From Leptodesmis sichuanensis A121 (lineage in GTDB: Bacteria > Cyanobacteriota > Cyanobacteriia > Leptolyngbyales > Leptolyngbyaceae), in the NCBI RefSeq assembly GCF_021379005.1, contig NZ_CP075171.1:3658001-3722000 (forward strand): a DNA stretch of 64,000 nucleotides, read 5' to 3'. The position numbers and the translations under genes were made by a program. The notes under the pieces were generated by a model, which was given only the letters and a program-made list of their open reading frames with translations, was not told the DNA's origin and did no database searches. Positions 35,259-43,784 of the stretch are shown here, piece by piece. The stretch's first letter is position 1; every line of letters begins with the position of its first letter.

Positions 35259-36455
35259 CTATCCAGGAATTTCGCTTGGTGTAGGCCCCTCTCGGAGGGC
35301 CTTGATAATCTCGATGTTAGCCTTGGGAAAGGGATATTGATCGATCTCAGCCAGGGTAACCCAGCGCACCTCGTCACATTCGATCGGTTGCGGTTCGCCA
35401 CTGACGTACTGGCAATGATGCACATTGAGAGTGACGTGGAAGTGGCTGTAAGTGTGTTCGACCGTAATCAACCGATCGCCCACCGCAATCTCAATTCCCA
35501 GTTCTTCCCGAATTTCTCGCTGAATGCAGGCTGCAATCGTTTCGTCTGGTTCTACTTTGCCGCCAGGAAATTCCCACAGGCCGCCTAATAAGCCTTCCTG
35601 ACGGCGGCGATCGATGAGAATTTGTTGCTGGTCGTTCCAGATCACGGCAACACCAATCACTTTACGAGGAAGGGGGGGACGAGTTTCGGTCATAGGAAGT
35701 TGATTCTGGATACCTGAATGAAAAGCACGACAGTGAGATTGCCAGGGACAGATTTGACAATTGGGTTGACGGGGCAGACAGACTGTGGCACCCAAATCCA
35801 TTAGCGCCTGGTTAAAATCACGGGGATGGATGGGATCTAGCAACGCTTCGGACAATTGCCAGAGTTGGGCGATCGCCTTCGCTGCAGGAACTGGCAGGGC
35901 AATCAACCGTGCCAGTACTCGCTTCACATTACCATCCAAAATGGCAACAGGTTGGTTAAACGCTGCACTTAAAATTCCTCCCGCTGTGGTGCGGCCAATT
36001 CCCGGCAGACTCATTATTGTCTTGAAATCTTTGGGAAACACCCCATCATGGTGACTGACAATCTCTTGAGCGGCCCGGTGCAGATTGCGCGCACGAGCAT
36101 AATATCCCAGTCCTTGCCAGAGTTTAAGTACCTGCTGCTGATCGGCTATGGCCAGAGACTGCAGGGTAGGAAATTGGGCCAACCAGCGATCGTAATAGGG
36201 CAGTACGGTTTTCACCTGGGTTTGCTGCAACATAATCTCCGAAATCCAGATGGCATAAGGATCGCGGCTGCGTCGCCAGGGTAGATCTCGGCCATGCTGG
36301 TAGTACCAGGCGAGGAGGGAAGAGCGGAGGTGGGTGGGGATGAGGGATTGGGAATTGGGGGGTGGGGAAGATGGGGGGGATAAGGGAGGAAGGGAATGGA
36401 GGGGTGGAGTATGGGGAGATATGGAAAAACTCGGTGAAGAGATTTTCTCACTCAC
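35259..36455 (-). CDS. mutY: A/G-specific adenine DNA glycosylase with C-terminal NUDIX domain
   Basis: Removes adenine mispaired with 8-oxoguanine. Counting from the GTG at 36455 (398 residues), the catalytic Glu is residue 73 (SEIMLQQTQ) and Asp174 lies in LDGNVKR. The 4Fe-4S cysteines are 226, 233, 236 and 242. A MutT-like NUDIX domain (about 265-390, with REIREELGIE) replaces the normal 8-oxoG recognition domain ending. The first 42 residues are a Ser/Pro/His-rich tract encoded by a G-run on the opposite strand, and no ATG, GTG or TTG lies between that tract and the conserved HLRSSLLAWY start. The GTG itself sits inside the terminator hairpin of the upstream gene. Start uncertain. Confidence 0.88.
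   Translation of the reverse strand: MSEKISSPSFSISPHTPPLHSLPPLSPPSSPPPNSQSLIPTHLRSSLLAWYYQHGRDLPWRRSRDPYAIWISEIMLQQTQVKTVLPYYDRWLAQFPTLQSLAIADQQQVLKLWQGLGYYARARNLHRAAQEIVSHHDGVFPKDFKTIMSLPGIGRTTAGGILSAAFNQPVAILDGNVKRVLARLIALPVPAAKAIAQLWQLSEALLDPIHPRDFNQALMDLGATVCLPRQPNCQICPWQSHCRAFHSGIQNQLPMTETRPPLPRKVIGVAVIWNDQQQILIDRRRQEGLLGGLWEFPGGKVEPDETIAACIQREIREELGIEIAVGDRLITVEHTYSHFHVTLNVHHCQYVSGEPQPIECDEVRWVTLAEIDQYPFPKANIEIIKALREGPTPSEIPG
36310..36425. repeat. Purine-rich low-complexity tract at mutY N-terminus
   Basis: About 115 nt of nearly pure G/A on the plus strand, with repeated GGGA and TGGGG units. On the coding strand this becomes Pro/Ser codons. Similar tracts lie in the 1304-residue membrane protein gene (three sites) and upstream of 4930. 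A G-quadruplex on the plus strand is possible. Confidence 0.7.
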
Positions 36456-36462
36456 CGAGTTT
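36427..36462 (-). terminator. Hairpin after the DUF760 gene
   Basis: A perfect 11-bp stem pairs 36427-36437 (AAACTCGGTGA) with 36452-36462 (TCACCGAGTTT). An inner GAGA/TCTC pairing is possible. On the minus strand it is followed by a short T-run (GTTTTTCC), so it probably terminates the DUF760 transcript. It overlaps the only credible mutY start codon. Confidence 0.7.
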
Positions 36463-36540
36463 GTGGCTTTCAGGTAACTACTTTTATCAGGAGGTTGTCT
36501 CACAAAGCGACGTAGATTCCGGATGAGAGGATCTGGTTGC

Positions 36541-36876
36541 CTATTCTGCCGGATTTGAGTCCGCGATCGCAAATGATTTCTCGAAGGCCATGCGCTGTTC
36601 GGCGTTGCGAAGAAAGTAACCACTCATCATCGCCGAGGCTAGAAGACGACCTAAATTTTCACGAGTTGTCGTAACAGTAATATCGAAGTGTTCAGAGGGT
36701 AGGCCACCCAGCAATCCAACAATGTTCCGCTCCATCACCTGGAACACTTCGTTGGAAGCAGGCTTAGACAATTGGGTTACGGTTTCAGGACTGAGGGATT
36801 GCACGTATTGGAACAGACTATTTCCTGTCTCAGTTCCATAGGCCAAAAATTCGGGAGTTTGATTTTGGTTGTTCAC
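36541..36876 (-). CDS. DUF760 protein
   Basis: A 111-residue all-helical protein matching DUF760, a family found in cyanobacteria and plastids. Conserved parts are LFQYVQSLSPETVTQLSKP, VMERNIVGLLGGLPSEHF and TTRENLGRLLASAMMSGYFL. The start is GTG at 36876 with GAGG upstream. The biochemical role is unknown. It is monocistronic, ending in the hairpin at 36427-36462. Confidence 0.88.
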   Translation of the reverse strand: MNNQNQTPEFLAYGTETGNSLFQYVQSLSPETVTQLSKPASNEVFQVMERNIVGLLGGLPSEHFDITVTTTRENLGRLLASAMMSGYFLRNAEQRMAFEKSFAIADSNPAE

Positions 36877-37022
36877 AGTAGGAACCTCGATCGAACGGCT
36901 GCAACATTTCTATAAACCTAATTTAGCAACCTCTCTGAGGAAGTCGAAGTGGGCAGAACCGAACCTGCTATGGGTAATGTCTGCCCTCTGTTATCCTGTG
37001 TCCCTGGTCATATCAAGTCCGC

Positions 37023-37691
37023 TCACAACAAAAACGTATGTCCATAAGTTTCGGCAAAGCAGACTTGTTCGTAGCTGAACCGTCCGCCAAATTTTTTGAA
37101 GGGTTCAGTGGCGTAGCCCAGGCAGAGCAGACAGCAAACATCAATGCTATCAGGGATCTTGAATGCCTCCTTGACCTGAGCCGTGGAGAAGCCTTCCATA
37201 GGGCAACTGTCTACTCCAAAGCTTTTGGCGACAATCATTAAATGGGCGACAGCCAGCATAGTATGGCGATTTGTCCAGGCTTCGATCGCCTCAAAGGAAG
37301 GATGGTTTTCAAACAGGGCGGGAATTTGCTGCCGCATCACATCCGCATAAGCATCATTGATGGCTCCCTGTTCCATGCCCATTTTGATGAGAGCCTCAAC
37401 GTAGTCCGATCGCCCAACAGTGCGATCGCCACAGCAAATCAGGACGACCGGAGCCTGGGTAATCTGGGGTTGGTTAAAGGCACAGGCTTTCAGCTTTTCC
37501 TTACTGTCTGGTTCCCGCAGGACAATAAAGCGCCAGGGTTGCAGGTTATAGCCAGAGGGCGATCGCATCCCCAGACGCAAAATTTCTGCCAGGATGACAT
37601 CCGGGATCGCATCCGGACGAAAGGCCCGAGCCGCCCGACGACGCTCAATGGAATCCTTCAGACCAAAAGTAGGTTGCAAATCGACTGTCAT
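37023..37691 (-). CDS. Nitroreductase-family flavoprotein
   Basis: 222 residues from the ATG at 37691, with GGAG upstream. The FMN-binding pattern is clear: SIERRRAARAF at the N-terminus (Arg contacts to FMN phosphate), LRLGMRSPSGYNLQPWRFIVL (the SPS.N.QPW loop) and a C-terminal CCLLCLGYATEPFKKFGGRF segment. Such enzymes use NAD(P)H to reduce nitroaromatics or quinones in the cytoplasm as dimers. The physiological substrate is unknown. The frame continues 11 codons upstream to another ATG. Confidence 0.9.
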   Translation of the reverse strand: MTVDLQPTFGLKDSIERRRAARAFRPDAIPDVILAEILRLGMRSPSGYNLQPWRFIVLREPDSKEKLKACAFNQPQITQAPVVLICCGDRTVGRSDYVEALIKMGMEQGAINDAYADVMRQQIPALFENHPSFEAIEAWTNRHTMLAVAHLMIVAKSFGVDSCPMEGFSTAQVKEAFKIPDSIDVCCLLCLGYATEPFKKFGGRFSYEQVCFAETYGHTFLL

Positions 37692-37794
37692 CCTTTTTCT
37701 CCAACACCAATGCGTGAATTGCAAACCCTATGCTAGTCGCAAACGGTACATTGGCCGCAGGATGTAATAGAGATTTCCATTTGAGTGCCTGGGA

Positions 37795-38160
37795 TTACCA
37801 CCCTAAGTGGGCCGTGATTTCCTCTACTCCGAGTTCTAGAGGTGTTCCTTGACCAACAGGAGGATAGACCCGAATGCGAGCCTGGTAGGAAAAGGGTGCT
37901 ATTCGGTCTGCCAGGATGCTCAAACTGGTAAGGATGTGCCAATAAACCTCAGTACTGGGACACTTAATCAGCAGCGTTAAGAAAGCGGATTTGGTGATAA
38001 ATCCCCAGGTACAGTTCCGTAACAAACCCTGAGTGTCGCGATCGCAGGATGCGTAGAAATGGTAGGCAGAATGCAGACTAACAGTTGGGTGAGCAGGTGA
38101 ACTAAATGTTGCCAAAGAGCCGGGGTGCAAGTCAGTACAGAACGAGTCAGATCGGTTCAT
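37795..38160 (-). CDS. Hypothetical protein, 121 residues
   Basis: Starts MNRSDSFCTDLHPGSLATFS and ends LELGVEEITAHLGW. It has no membrane helix or signal peptide. A middle region (CTWGFITKSAFLTLLIKCPS) and the FSYQARIRVYPPVGQGTPLE segment look conserved rather than random, and codon use is like the neighbours. The ribosome-binding site is unclear. Upstream lies a tandem 11-mer GACGCAATTTC at 38200-38221. No family recognised. Confidence 0.55.
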   Translation of the reverse strand: MNRSDSFCTDLHPGSLATFSSPAHPTVSLHSAYHFYASCDRDTQGLLRNCTWGFITKSAFLTLLIKCPSTEVYWHILTSLSILADRIAPFSYQARIRVYPPVGQGTPLELGVEEITAHLGW

Positions 38161-38199
38161 AAGAAAAATCTTTGAAGCGTAGGGAAATCAGCATATTCA

Positions 38200-38221
38200 G
38201 ACGCAATTTCGACGCAATTTC
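38200..38221. repeat. Tandem duplicate of GACGCAATTTC
   Basis: Two exact copies of the 11-mer, at 38200-38210 and 38211-38221, in the gap between a hypothetical gene and hisH. The position 40-60 nt upstream of the hypothetical gene's start allows a regulator-binding role, but a simple duplication explains it equally well. Confidence 0.6.
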
Positions 38222-38319
38222 ATTGCCCTAGCTGCACACTCTTCTATATTTTCTACTCAAACTCTCGAATTAACAGGAACATAAGTCACAATCTTTCAAT
38301 TTTCAGGCGATGAATTGAA

Positions 38320-38976
38320 TTAGGACGTTATTGAAAGATATTTGGATCGTTGCTGCGTGGTAACGAATTGAACGAAGTTCGACAGAATCTGTAGTCCTGC
38401 AGTTGATGACTTTTCGGGGTGGAATTGGACAGCCATCAAATTGTCGCGGGCGATCGCGGCGGTCACAGTCTGGCTACCGTGGGTAATGGTGGCGGCTCGA
38501 ACTGAGGGATTGCTGGGTTCCACGTAGTAAGAGTGAACGAAATATACCCAGGGATGGAGAGGAAGGTGCTGCCACAGGGGACAGTCCGGTTGAGTATACT
38601 GCAACTGATTCCAGCCCATGTGAGGAATCGCAATCTCCGGTTCTGGCTGAAACCGCTTGACTACACCTGGAATCACGGCCAGTCCGGGTTCCTGCCCTTC
38701 TTCACTAGACTCAAATAGAATTTGCAACCCTAAACAAATTCCCAGAAAGGGCTTGCCCTGGGCGATCGCCTGCTTAATCGGAGCTTCTAATTGACGCGCT
38801 CGCAGGTGTTGCACGGCGGGATCAAAGGAACCAACTCCCGGCAGTACGATCGCATCTGCTTGCTCTAACTCAGTTGCGGAATCGGTGACATGGGGCATGG
38901 CTCCGGCGTTTTCCAGCCCTTTACAGGCAGAGTGTAAATTTCCCATGTCATAATCCACGACGGCAATCCTTGGCAT
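38320..38976 (-). CDS. hisH: Imidazole glycerol phosphate synthase glutaminase subunit
   Basis: 218 residues from the ATG at 38976, with AAGG upstream. Class I glutamine amidotransferase that supplies ammonia to HisF for imidazole ring formation in histidine synthesis. The nucleophile cysteine is in GICLGLQ, and the His-Glu pair is in VQFHPEKS near the end. The N-terminal VVDYDMGNLHSACKGLE is diagnostic. hisF is not adjacent. Confidence 0.97.
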   Translation of the reverse strand: MPRIAVVDYDMGNLHSACKGLENAGAMPHVTDSATELEQADAIVLPGVGSFDPAVQHLRARQLEAPIKQAIAQGKPFLGICLGLQILFESSEEGQEPGLAVIPGVVKRFQPEPEIAIPHMGWNQLQYTQPDCPLWQHLPLHPWVYFVHSYYVEPSNPSVRAATITHGSQTVTAAIARDNLMAVQFHPEKSSTAGLQILSNFVQFVTTQQRSKYLSITS

Positions 38977-39021
38977 TTTTCTACCTTCCCCTATTAATCT
39001 TTTCACGATGAGTATCGATCA

Positions 39022-39651
39022 CTAATATCGATAAAACGTTCGGCCTCCCGGACACGTACACTTAATGCGATATCTCAAATTTCGCTCTGCGCATTTATCC
39101 AGGGGTTTCCCATCTGTACAATATTGCTCGCGGTTGCAATCTGCCCATCGCCGTTCAACCTCCTGTTGAAATTGAATCGTGGCCTGGAAATTCCCTTTAT
39201 CAATCACCCGATCGTCTTGCTTGATCTCATATTCAAAATTATTCACCCCTGGAATCACACTAAAGGTTCTCAATTCCTGCTTGGTGCCGTAGGACAGGAG
39301 GGTTGCTTCCGAGGAACGCCCCTGGCTGTAATCGCGATCAGTAAAAGGAAAGGGATTATCTCGCACACCTAAAGACACATTCCGGACAACAACGCGCCGA
39401 CCCGGAGCAGGCGGAGTTGCGGTAGACATGAAGCGGGCGGGAACGGTACCAGCCTTGCGACCCGGACATTCTCCGCGATATTCAATATTTGTAATGCTGG
39501 CTGCATTTAACTGCGATTGCCCGTCCACAACAAGCCCGACTGCAGGCGGAGATGTGGTTGGGGCAGCCTCTTGGGCCAAACTGGGAGGAGCCAACCAGCC
39601 GCAGATCATCAGTCCTCCACTGGCCAGGGTGAGGCAAGAAAGCAGTCTCAT
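39022..39651 (-). CDS. Exported hypothetical protein
   Basis: About 209 residues from the ATG at 39651, where the product begins with a good signal peptide (MRLLSCLTLASGGLMICGWL, cleaved near SLAQ). The frame extends 42 codons further upstream, but that would bury the signal. The mature part is rich in beta strands. It has six cysteines in its last 60 residues (Cys-Arg-Glu, Tyr-Cys-Thr, Lys-Cys-Ala and the Lys-Cys-Thr-Cys tail), which suggests disulphides. It ends GGRTFYRY. I recognise no family. Confidence 0.6.
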   Translation of the reverse strand: MRLLSCLTLASGGLMICGWLAPPSLAQEAAPTTSPPAVGLVVDGQSQLNAASITNIEYRGECPGRKAGTVPARFMSTATPPAPGRRVVVRNVSLGVRDNPFPFTDRDYSQGRSSEATLLSYGTKQELRTFSVIPGVNNFEYEIKQDDRVIDKGNFQATIQFQQEVERRWADCNREQYCTDGKPLDKCAERNLRYRIKCTCPGGRTFYRY

Positions 39652-39825
39652 AGATCGAATAGAAATGACTGGAATAGGGTGAATGATTGCAGGCATAGAC
39701 GGACAAAGCTGTTTACCGCCAGAGTTTAACACTGTCAGTTCTGCCTGTTCTACATTTGTTGCATCCAATTCACACATTGCTGCATTTGCTGGTGTATCGT
39801 TTCCCGTTTTCAGGTCGGCGTTGAG

Positions 39826-41478
39826 TTAAGTGCTGATTTCACTCCCAAACAACGCTTTCAATGCGATCGCCTGCGCCTGATCCGTTTGCCCGTAAGTAAA
39901 TACATAGGGAACATCAGGGGGCAGCAGAGGCAGGAATTGCGTCAGGGTGTAGGGACTGCCGTAAAGGATTAAGGCTTGCAATTGCTCTGACTGGATTAAA
40001 AATGTCAGCCACTCCTGAGCCGTTTGCGTCAGACCGGCACTGCCACGAAAAGGATTGCCTCGAATGAAGAGTTGCAGCAGGGTGGGTTGCCAGGGTAAGT
40101 GGGAGGACTCTAGGGAATGGCATGGCGTATGGCGATCGACCAGTTGCAGGGAATAGCCCAGAGCCTCCGGGATTTTTACAGCAGGGGTATAGTGGCCCAA
40201 TTCCTTACAGTTCAGCAGGTTGTCAACCAGAATCAGGTTTCGGCGATCGCTGCGTTGGTCAGCCTGGTTGAGCCGGGACAAAATCGGTTGGTGAACCTTG
40301 GAAGAGTCCTCCAGAATCCGATCGACCAGGGCGATCGCCCCTGGTTGAGCGAGATCAGTCACCAGTTCCTGCGGCTGTACAGTTGGCGAGAGTTGTTCCC
40401 ACGCATGGGAAAATTGGGAGTCTGAATGGGCCGCACAAACTTTCTGTTTCACCCGCCAGATGCGTTCCACCGAGGCTTGAATGCGTTCTGGGGTAAGGCG
40501 ACCTGTGTCCACAGCCTGACAAATGGCCTGAATCGCTCCCACTGGATCTGCGGGCATCAGCAGAATATCCGCTCCGGCTTCCACCGCTAATACGGCAGCT
40601 TCATTGGCTCCAAAATGATCTGCGATCGCGCCCATAATCAGAGCATCAGTAACAATCAGGCCGTTAAATCCTAAGTTTTGCCGCAATTCATTGGTCAAAA
40701 TTTGATGCGACAGGGTAGCCGGATAGGTTGGATCCAGGGCAGGAATCTGCAGATGGGCAGTCATCACTGCATCGACTCCCGCTGCGATCGCGGCTTGAAA
40801 CGGCGGAAATTCCACCTGGCGCAAGCGTTCAAGGGAATGGGGCAGGATGGGCAATTGCAGATGAGAATCGACAGCCGTATCGCCATGACCGGGAAAGTGT
40901 TTGGCCGTTGTTAAAACGGGATGCGCCTGTGCGCCCTGAATGAAGGCGGTGATCAGATCCGTAACCACTGTCGGAGTTTCTCCAAAGGCACGGATATTGA
41001 TTACCGGATTGCGGGGATTATTGTTGACATCGGTAACGGGAGCCAGCATCCAGTTCAGCCCGATCGCTTGTGCCTCCTGAGCCGTAATCGCTCCCATCTG
41101 TTCGGCATACGATCGCGCCGCAGTGAGGCTGCCTTGGGCGATCGCGGCGAGGGCCATGGGAGGAGGGAACCAGGTAGCACCTGCAAAGCGTTGGCCAATC
41201 CCCTCTTCCACATCTGCTGCCGTCAACAGGGGAATGGTTGCCCACTCTTGCAGTTGCTGAATGCGCAGCGCCAATTCCGGGGCACTTCCTCCTAACAAAA
41301 TCACTCCCCCCACGCCCCACTCCTGGATCCACGTTTGTAGGGTTTTGGCGGGAGCCTCCCACTGGGGATAGCGAATTTGCTGATCAAACAAATACCCCGA
41401 AGCCCGCACGACGATCATCTGGGCAACTTGGGCAGGTAAAGGCAGGGTGTGGCGGTCGGGGAGGGAAGGAAGCATCAT
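39826..41478 (-). CDS. Glycoside hydrolase family 3, NagZ-like beta-N-acetylhexosaminidase
   Basis: 550 residues. The NagZ signature KHFPGHGDTAVDSHLQLP is present; its Asp-Ser-His holds the His general acid unique to NagZ-type GH3 enzymes. The nucleophile Asp lies in IVTDALIMGAI. Residues about 350-550 form an additional C-terminal domain that short NagZ enzymes lack. The reaction is removal of N-acetylglucosamine from anhydromuropeptides in wall recycling, or from other glycans. No signal peptide. It begins 12 nt after the rbfA stop on the same strand, so the two form a likely operon. Confidence 0.87.
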   Translation of the reverse strand: MMLPSLPDRHTLPLPAQVAQMIVVRASGYLFDQQIRYPQWEAPAKTLQTWIQEWGVGGVILLGGSAPELALRIQQLQEWATIPLLTAADVEEGIGQRFAGATWFPPPMALAAIAQGSLTAARSYAEQMGAITAQEAQAIGLNWMLAPVTDVNNNPRNPVINIRAFGETPTVVTDLITAFIQGAQAHPVLTTAKHFPGHGDTAVDSHLQLPILPHSLERLRQVEFPPFQAAIAAGVDAVMTAHLQIPALDPTYPATLSHQILTNELRQNLGFNGLIVTDALIMGAIADHFGANEAAVLAVEAGADILLMPADPVGAIQAICQAVDTGRLTPERIQASVERIWRVKQKVCAAHSDSQFSHAWEQLSPTVQPQELVTDLAQPGAIALVDRILEDSSKVHQPILSRLNQADQRSDRRNLILVDNLLNCKELGHYTPAVKIPEALGYSLQLVDRHTPCHSLESSHLPWQPTLLQLFIRGNPFRGSAGLTQTAQEWLTFLIQSEQLQALILYGSPYTLTQFLPLLPPDVPYVFTYGQTDQAQAIALKALFGSEIST

Positions 41479-41490
41479 CTCATCCCCCCT

Positions 41491-41889
41491 TCACTCTTCT
41501 CCGGCTTCCTCTTCGTCCTCTTCTCCATTCGCTTCTCGTTCCTGGCTCAGGCGGTTCAGCAGGGATAGGATACGATCGCCCCGTTCCAGGGAATTATCTT
41601 CCAGAAACACAACCTCCGGCGTGCGGCGCAGACGAATTCGCTGACCCAGTTCACTGCGCACAAACCCGGTTGCCGCCTTAAGACCCGCCATGGTTTCAGC
41701 TTTGGCTTCTGGAGTCCCGTAAATGCTGACAAAAATTTTGGCGTGTTGCAGGTCGCCAGATACGTCTACATCCGTCACACTGACCATCCCGGCTCCCACC
41801 CGGTCATCTTTGATGTCTGTCAACAACATTTGACTGACTTCTCGCTTAATTAACTCAGATACACGGGCAACCCGACGACTTGTAGCCAT
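41491..41889 (-). CDS. rbfA: Ribosome-binding factor A
   Basis: 132 residues from the ATG at 41889 ([22 protein letters not shown]), with GGGAG eight bases before it. KH-like fold that binds the 30S subunit during maturation of the 16S rRNA 5' end and in cold adaptation. Conserved parts are [19 protein letters not shown] and the [24 protein letters not shown] block. The C-terminal tail is acidic ([10 protein letters not shown]), longer than in E. coli. The NagZ-like gene follows. Confidence 0.96.
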   Translation of the reverse strand: MATSRRVARVSELIKREVSQMLLTDIKDDRVGAGMVSVTDVDVSGDLQHAKIFVSIYGTPEAKAETMAGLKAATGFVRSELGQRIRLRRTPEVVFLEDNSLERGDRILSLLNRLSQEREANGEEDEEEAGEE

Positions 41890-41913
41890 AACGAATACTC
41901 CCATCCAGTGAAT

Positions 41914-41940
41914 GGATTTTAGATTTTAGGTTTTGGATTT
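41914..41940. repeat. Short heptamer-type repeat (GATTTTA)
   Basis: Runs of GGATTTTAGATTTTAGG followed by TTTTGGATTT, the inverse of the AATCCAAAA units found inside maf and near 44835. Located just upstream of rbfA. It looks like a copy of the same STRR family. Confidence 0.6.
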
Positions 41941-42014
41941 ATTTAAGAGAGTGAGCGGCTGCCATGAATCTGCCTGGCGACACAGGAGGGATGAGCAGCC
42001 AGGAATAAATTGAA

Positions 42015-42212
42015 TTACTGAAGTCCTAACATACCTCGTAAAGTAAAGGTGATAAAGGCGAATCCGGCAGTGAAGGCTCCAACGAGGGCGATCGCGGTGA
42101 CGGGATTCTTGAATAAAGGGACCAGGGGTTTAACGGCATTTAAGAAAACCCCCAGAATAGCACCCAGGACAAAAATTGGATATTTAGAAATCGTATTCCA
42201 GAAGTTTTGCAT
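42015..42212 (-). CDS. DUF751 small membrane protein (Ycf33-like)
   Basis: A 65-residue protein with two membrane helices (about 12-33 and 38-58). The sequence features FWNTISKYPIFVLGAILGVFLNA and NPVTAIALVGAFTAGFAFI match DUF751, the family of plastid Ycf33. Function unknown. GGTGAG precedes the ATG. It is monocistronic. Confidence 0.85.
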   Translation of the reverse strand: MQNFWNTISKYPIFVLGAILGVFLNAVKPLVPLFKNPVTAIALVGAFTAGFAFITFTLRGMLGLQ

Positions 42213-42367
42213 GATCAGCTCACCAAAAGGGTCGGGAGGTTACACCCGCTCAAGGAATTATTTAACCTGTTTTAGATTTTAGAGTAAGAGACAGACCCTC
42301 GACAGACAGAAACTTTTGCGACTGAAGAAATCGCTTCTATGATAAGAAGATCGGCCTTGATAAAGAG

Positions 42368-43210
42368 ATGCAGCCTCAACTTCTGGAATCGATCGCTCCT
42401 CGTCCATTTTTAAAGTGGGCGGGAGGAAAAACCAAGTTAATTCCCCAATATTCTCACTACTTCCCCCAGAAATTTGCGACTTATTATGAGCCATTTCTGG
42501 GAGGTGGAGCAATTTTTTTTCATCTTTTACCCCAACGGGCTGTCCTGTTGGATATCAATCCAGAGTTGGTGAATGTTTACTGCTGTGTGCGCGATCGCGT
42601 GGATGAATTAATCCAAAAACTGCAAGACCATCGCGATCGCCATTGCCAGGAGTATTACTATTTCATCCGGGCCTGTACCTGCACTGCTGCTGTAGAACGG
42701 GCAGCTCGCATGATTTATCTCAACAAAACCTGTTTTAACGGCCTGTACCGAGAAAATTCCAAAGGACAATTTAATGTGCCAATGGGCCGCTACAAAAATC
42801 CCGCTATCTTTGACCCGGAACTGCTTTATGCAGCGGCGATCGCCCTACAGAATGCAGACATTGCTGTTGCCTCCTTTGAAACGGTTCTGGAATACGCCAA
42901 CAGTAAACAGGATTTTGTCTACTTCGACCCACCGTACTATCCCATCAGCAGTACCAGCAACTTTACGGCCTACAATCGCCATAGCTTTAAACCGCACGAT
43001 CAGATACGGCTACGAGATACGGTAGCTGAACTAGCCAGACGCGGCGTGCAGGTGATGGTATCCAACTCTGACTGTCCGTTTATTCGCGATCTCTATCAGG
43101 ACTTTTATTTACACCCCATTCTGGCAGCGCGATCGATCAACTCCAATGGCAACCGCCGGGGAAAAATTACTGAGTTGGTGATTACGTCTTACCCAGTAGA
43201 AGCAAGATAA
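42368..43210 (+). CDS. dam: Dam-like adenine-N6 DNA methyltransferase
   Basis: A 280-residue D12-class methylase. Motif I (PFLKWAGGKTKLI) and YYEPFLGGGAIFF form the SAM site. The catalytic DPPY motif lies in YFDPPYYPISS, followed by FTAYNR. No restriction gene is adjacent, so it is probably an orphan methylase. Family homology suggests GATC as target, which lies at the heart of the HIP1 octamer so abundant here. The GATC specificity is inference. The start at 42368 has only a weak site (AAAGAG). Confidence 0.9.
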   Translation: MQPQLLESIAPRPFLKWAGGKTKLIPQYSHYFPQKFATYYEPFLGGGAIFFHLLPQRAVLLDINPELVNVYCCVRDRVDELIQKLQDHRDRHCQEYYYFIRACTCTAAVERAARMIYLNKTCFNGLYRENSKGQFNVPMGRYKNPAIFDPELLYAAAIALQNADIAVASFETVLEYANSKQDFVYFDPPYYPISSTSNFTAYNRHSFKPHDQIRLRDTVAELARRGVQVMVSNSDCPFIRDLYQDFYLHPILAARSINSNGNRRGKITELVITSYPVEAR

Positions 43211-43339
43211 AAGATACGTTGTCAAATGAAGTGCCAAATTATACATCGAAAAATCCAACTGTACATCATTCGGGCGCCTGATAGTTCTAGAAATAGTGTG
43301 GGCTAAATTACAGTAAGGTCTTATCCAGGAAGCAGAAGT

Positions 43340-43705
43340 ATGTCTAATTTAACAGCAATCGCTTTGAACGATGTCCCCGATGAAGTGTTGGGTGAATTGC
43401 TAGTAGAAATTTGCCGAGCGGCAGAAGTGATCGCCTGTGAATGTCCGGGATATATTGCTCGATTGCTGCGTCAAGTCAGAGCTTTTCGTCAATATACAAT
43501 GAATTGCATTGAGCAGTTTCCAGCCGATGCCGAAACTCATCACTGGTTAGCAGAGCAAGCTGCAACGGTGGAAGACATTTTGTTTCAAACGATGATGGAA
43601 TTAATGTACAAAGAAGGATTAATTGATGAAGCTCAGCAAATCGCGTTAGATAAGCTATCCGATCGGGCACGCGAGTTGGTTCTAAAGCAACTTGGGACAG
43701 CATGA
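43340..43705 (+). CDS. Hypothetical helical protein, 121 residues
   Basis: GGAAGC precedes the ATG. The whole protein looks alpha-helical, with helices at about 12-25, 33-58, 64-92 and 98-118. Two cysteines flank CECPGYIARLL. It contains no membrane helix or enzymatic motif. Similar small proteins exist in cyanobacteria, to my memory, without a function. The metallophosphoesterase gene starts 79 nt downstream on the same strand. Confidence 0.65.
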   Translation: MSNLTAIALNDVPDEVLGELLVEICRAAEVIACECPGYIARLLRQVRAFRQYTMNCIEQFPADAETHHWLAEQAATVEDILFQTMMELMYKEGLIDEAQQIALDKLSDRARELVLKQLGTA

Positions 43706-43784
43706 TCGATCGCTTCTCCCTTGCTGAAGCTACTCGTTTCCAACACCTGCCTTTATGCTGGAAGGAGTTAGGAGAAAGTTAGGC

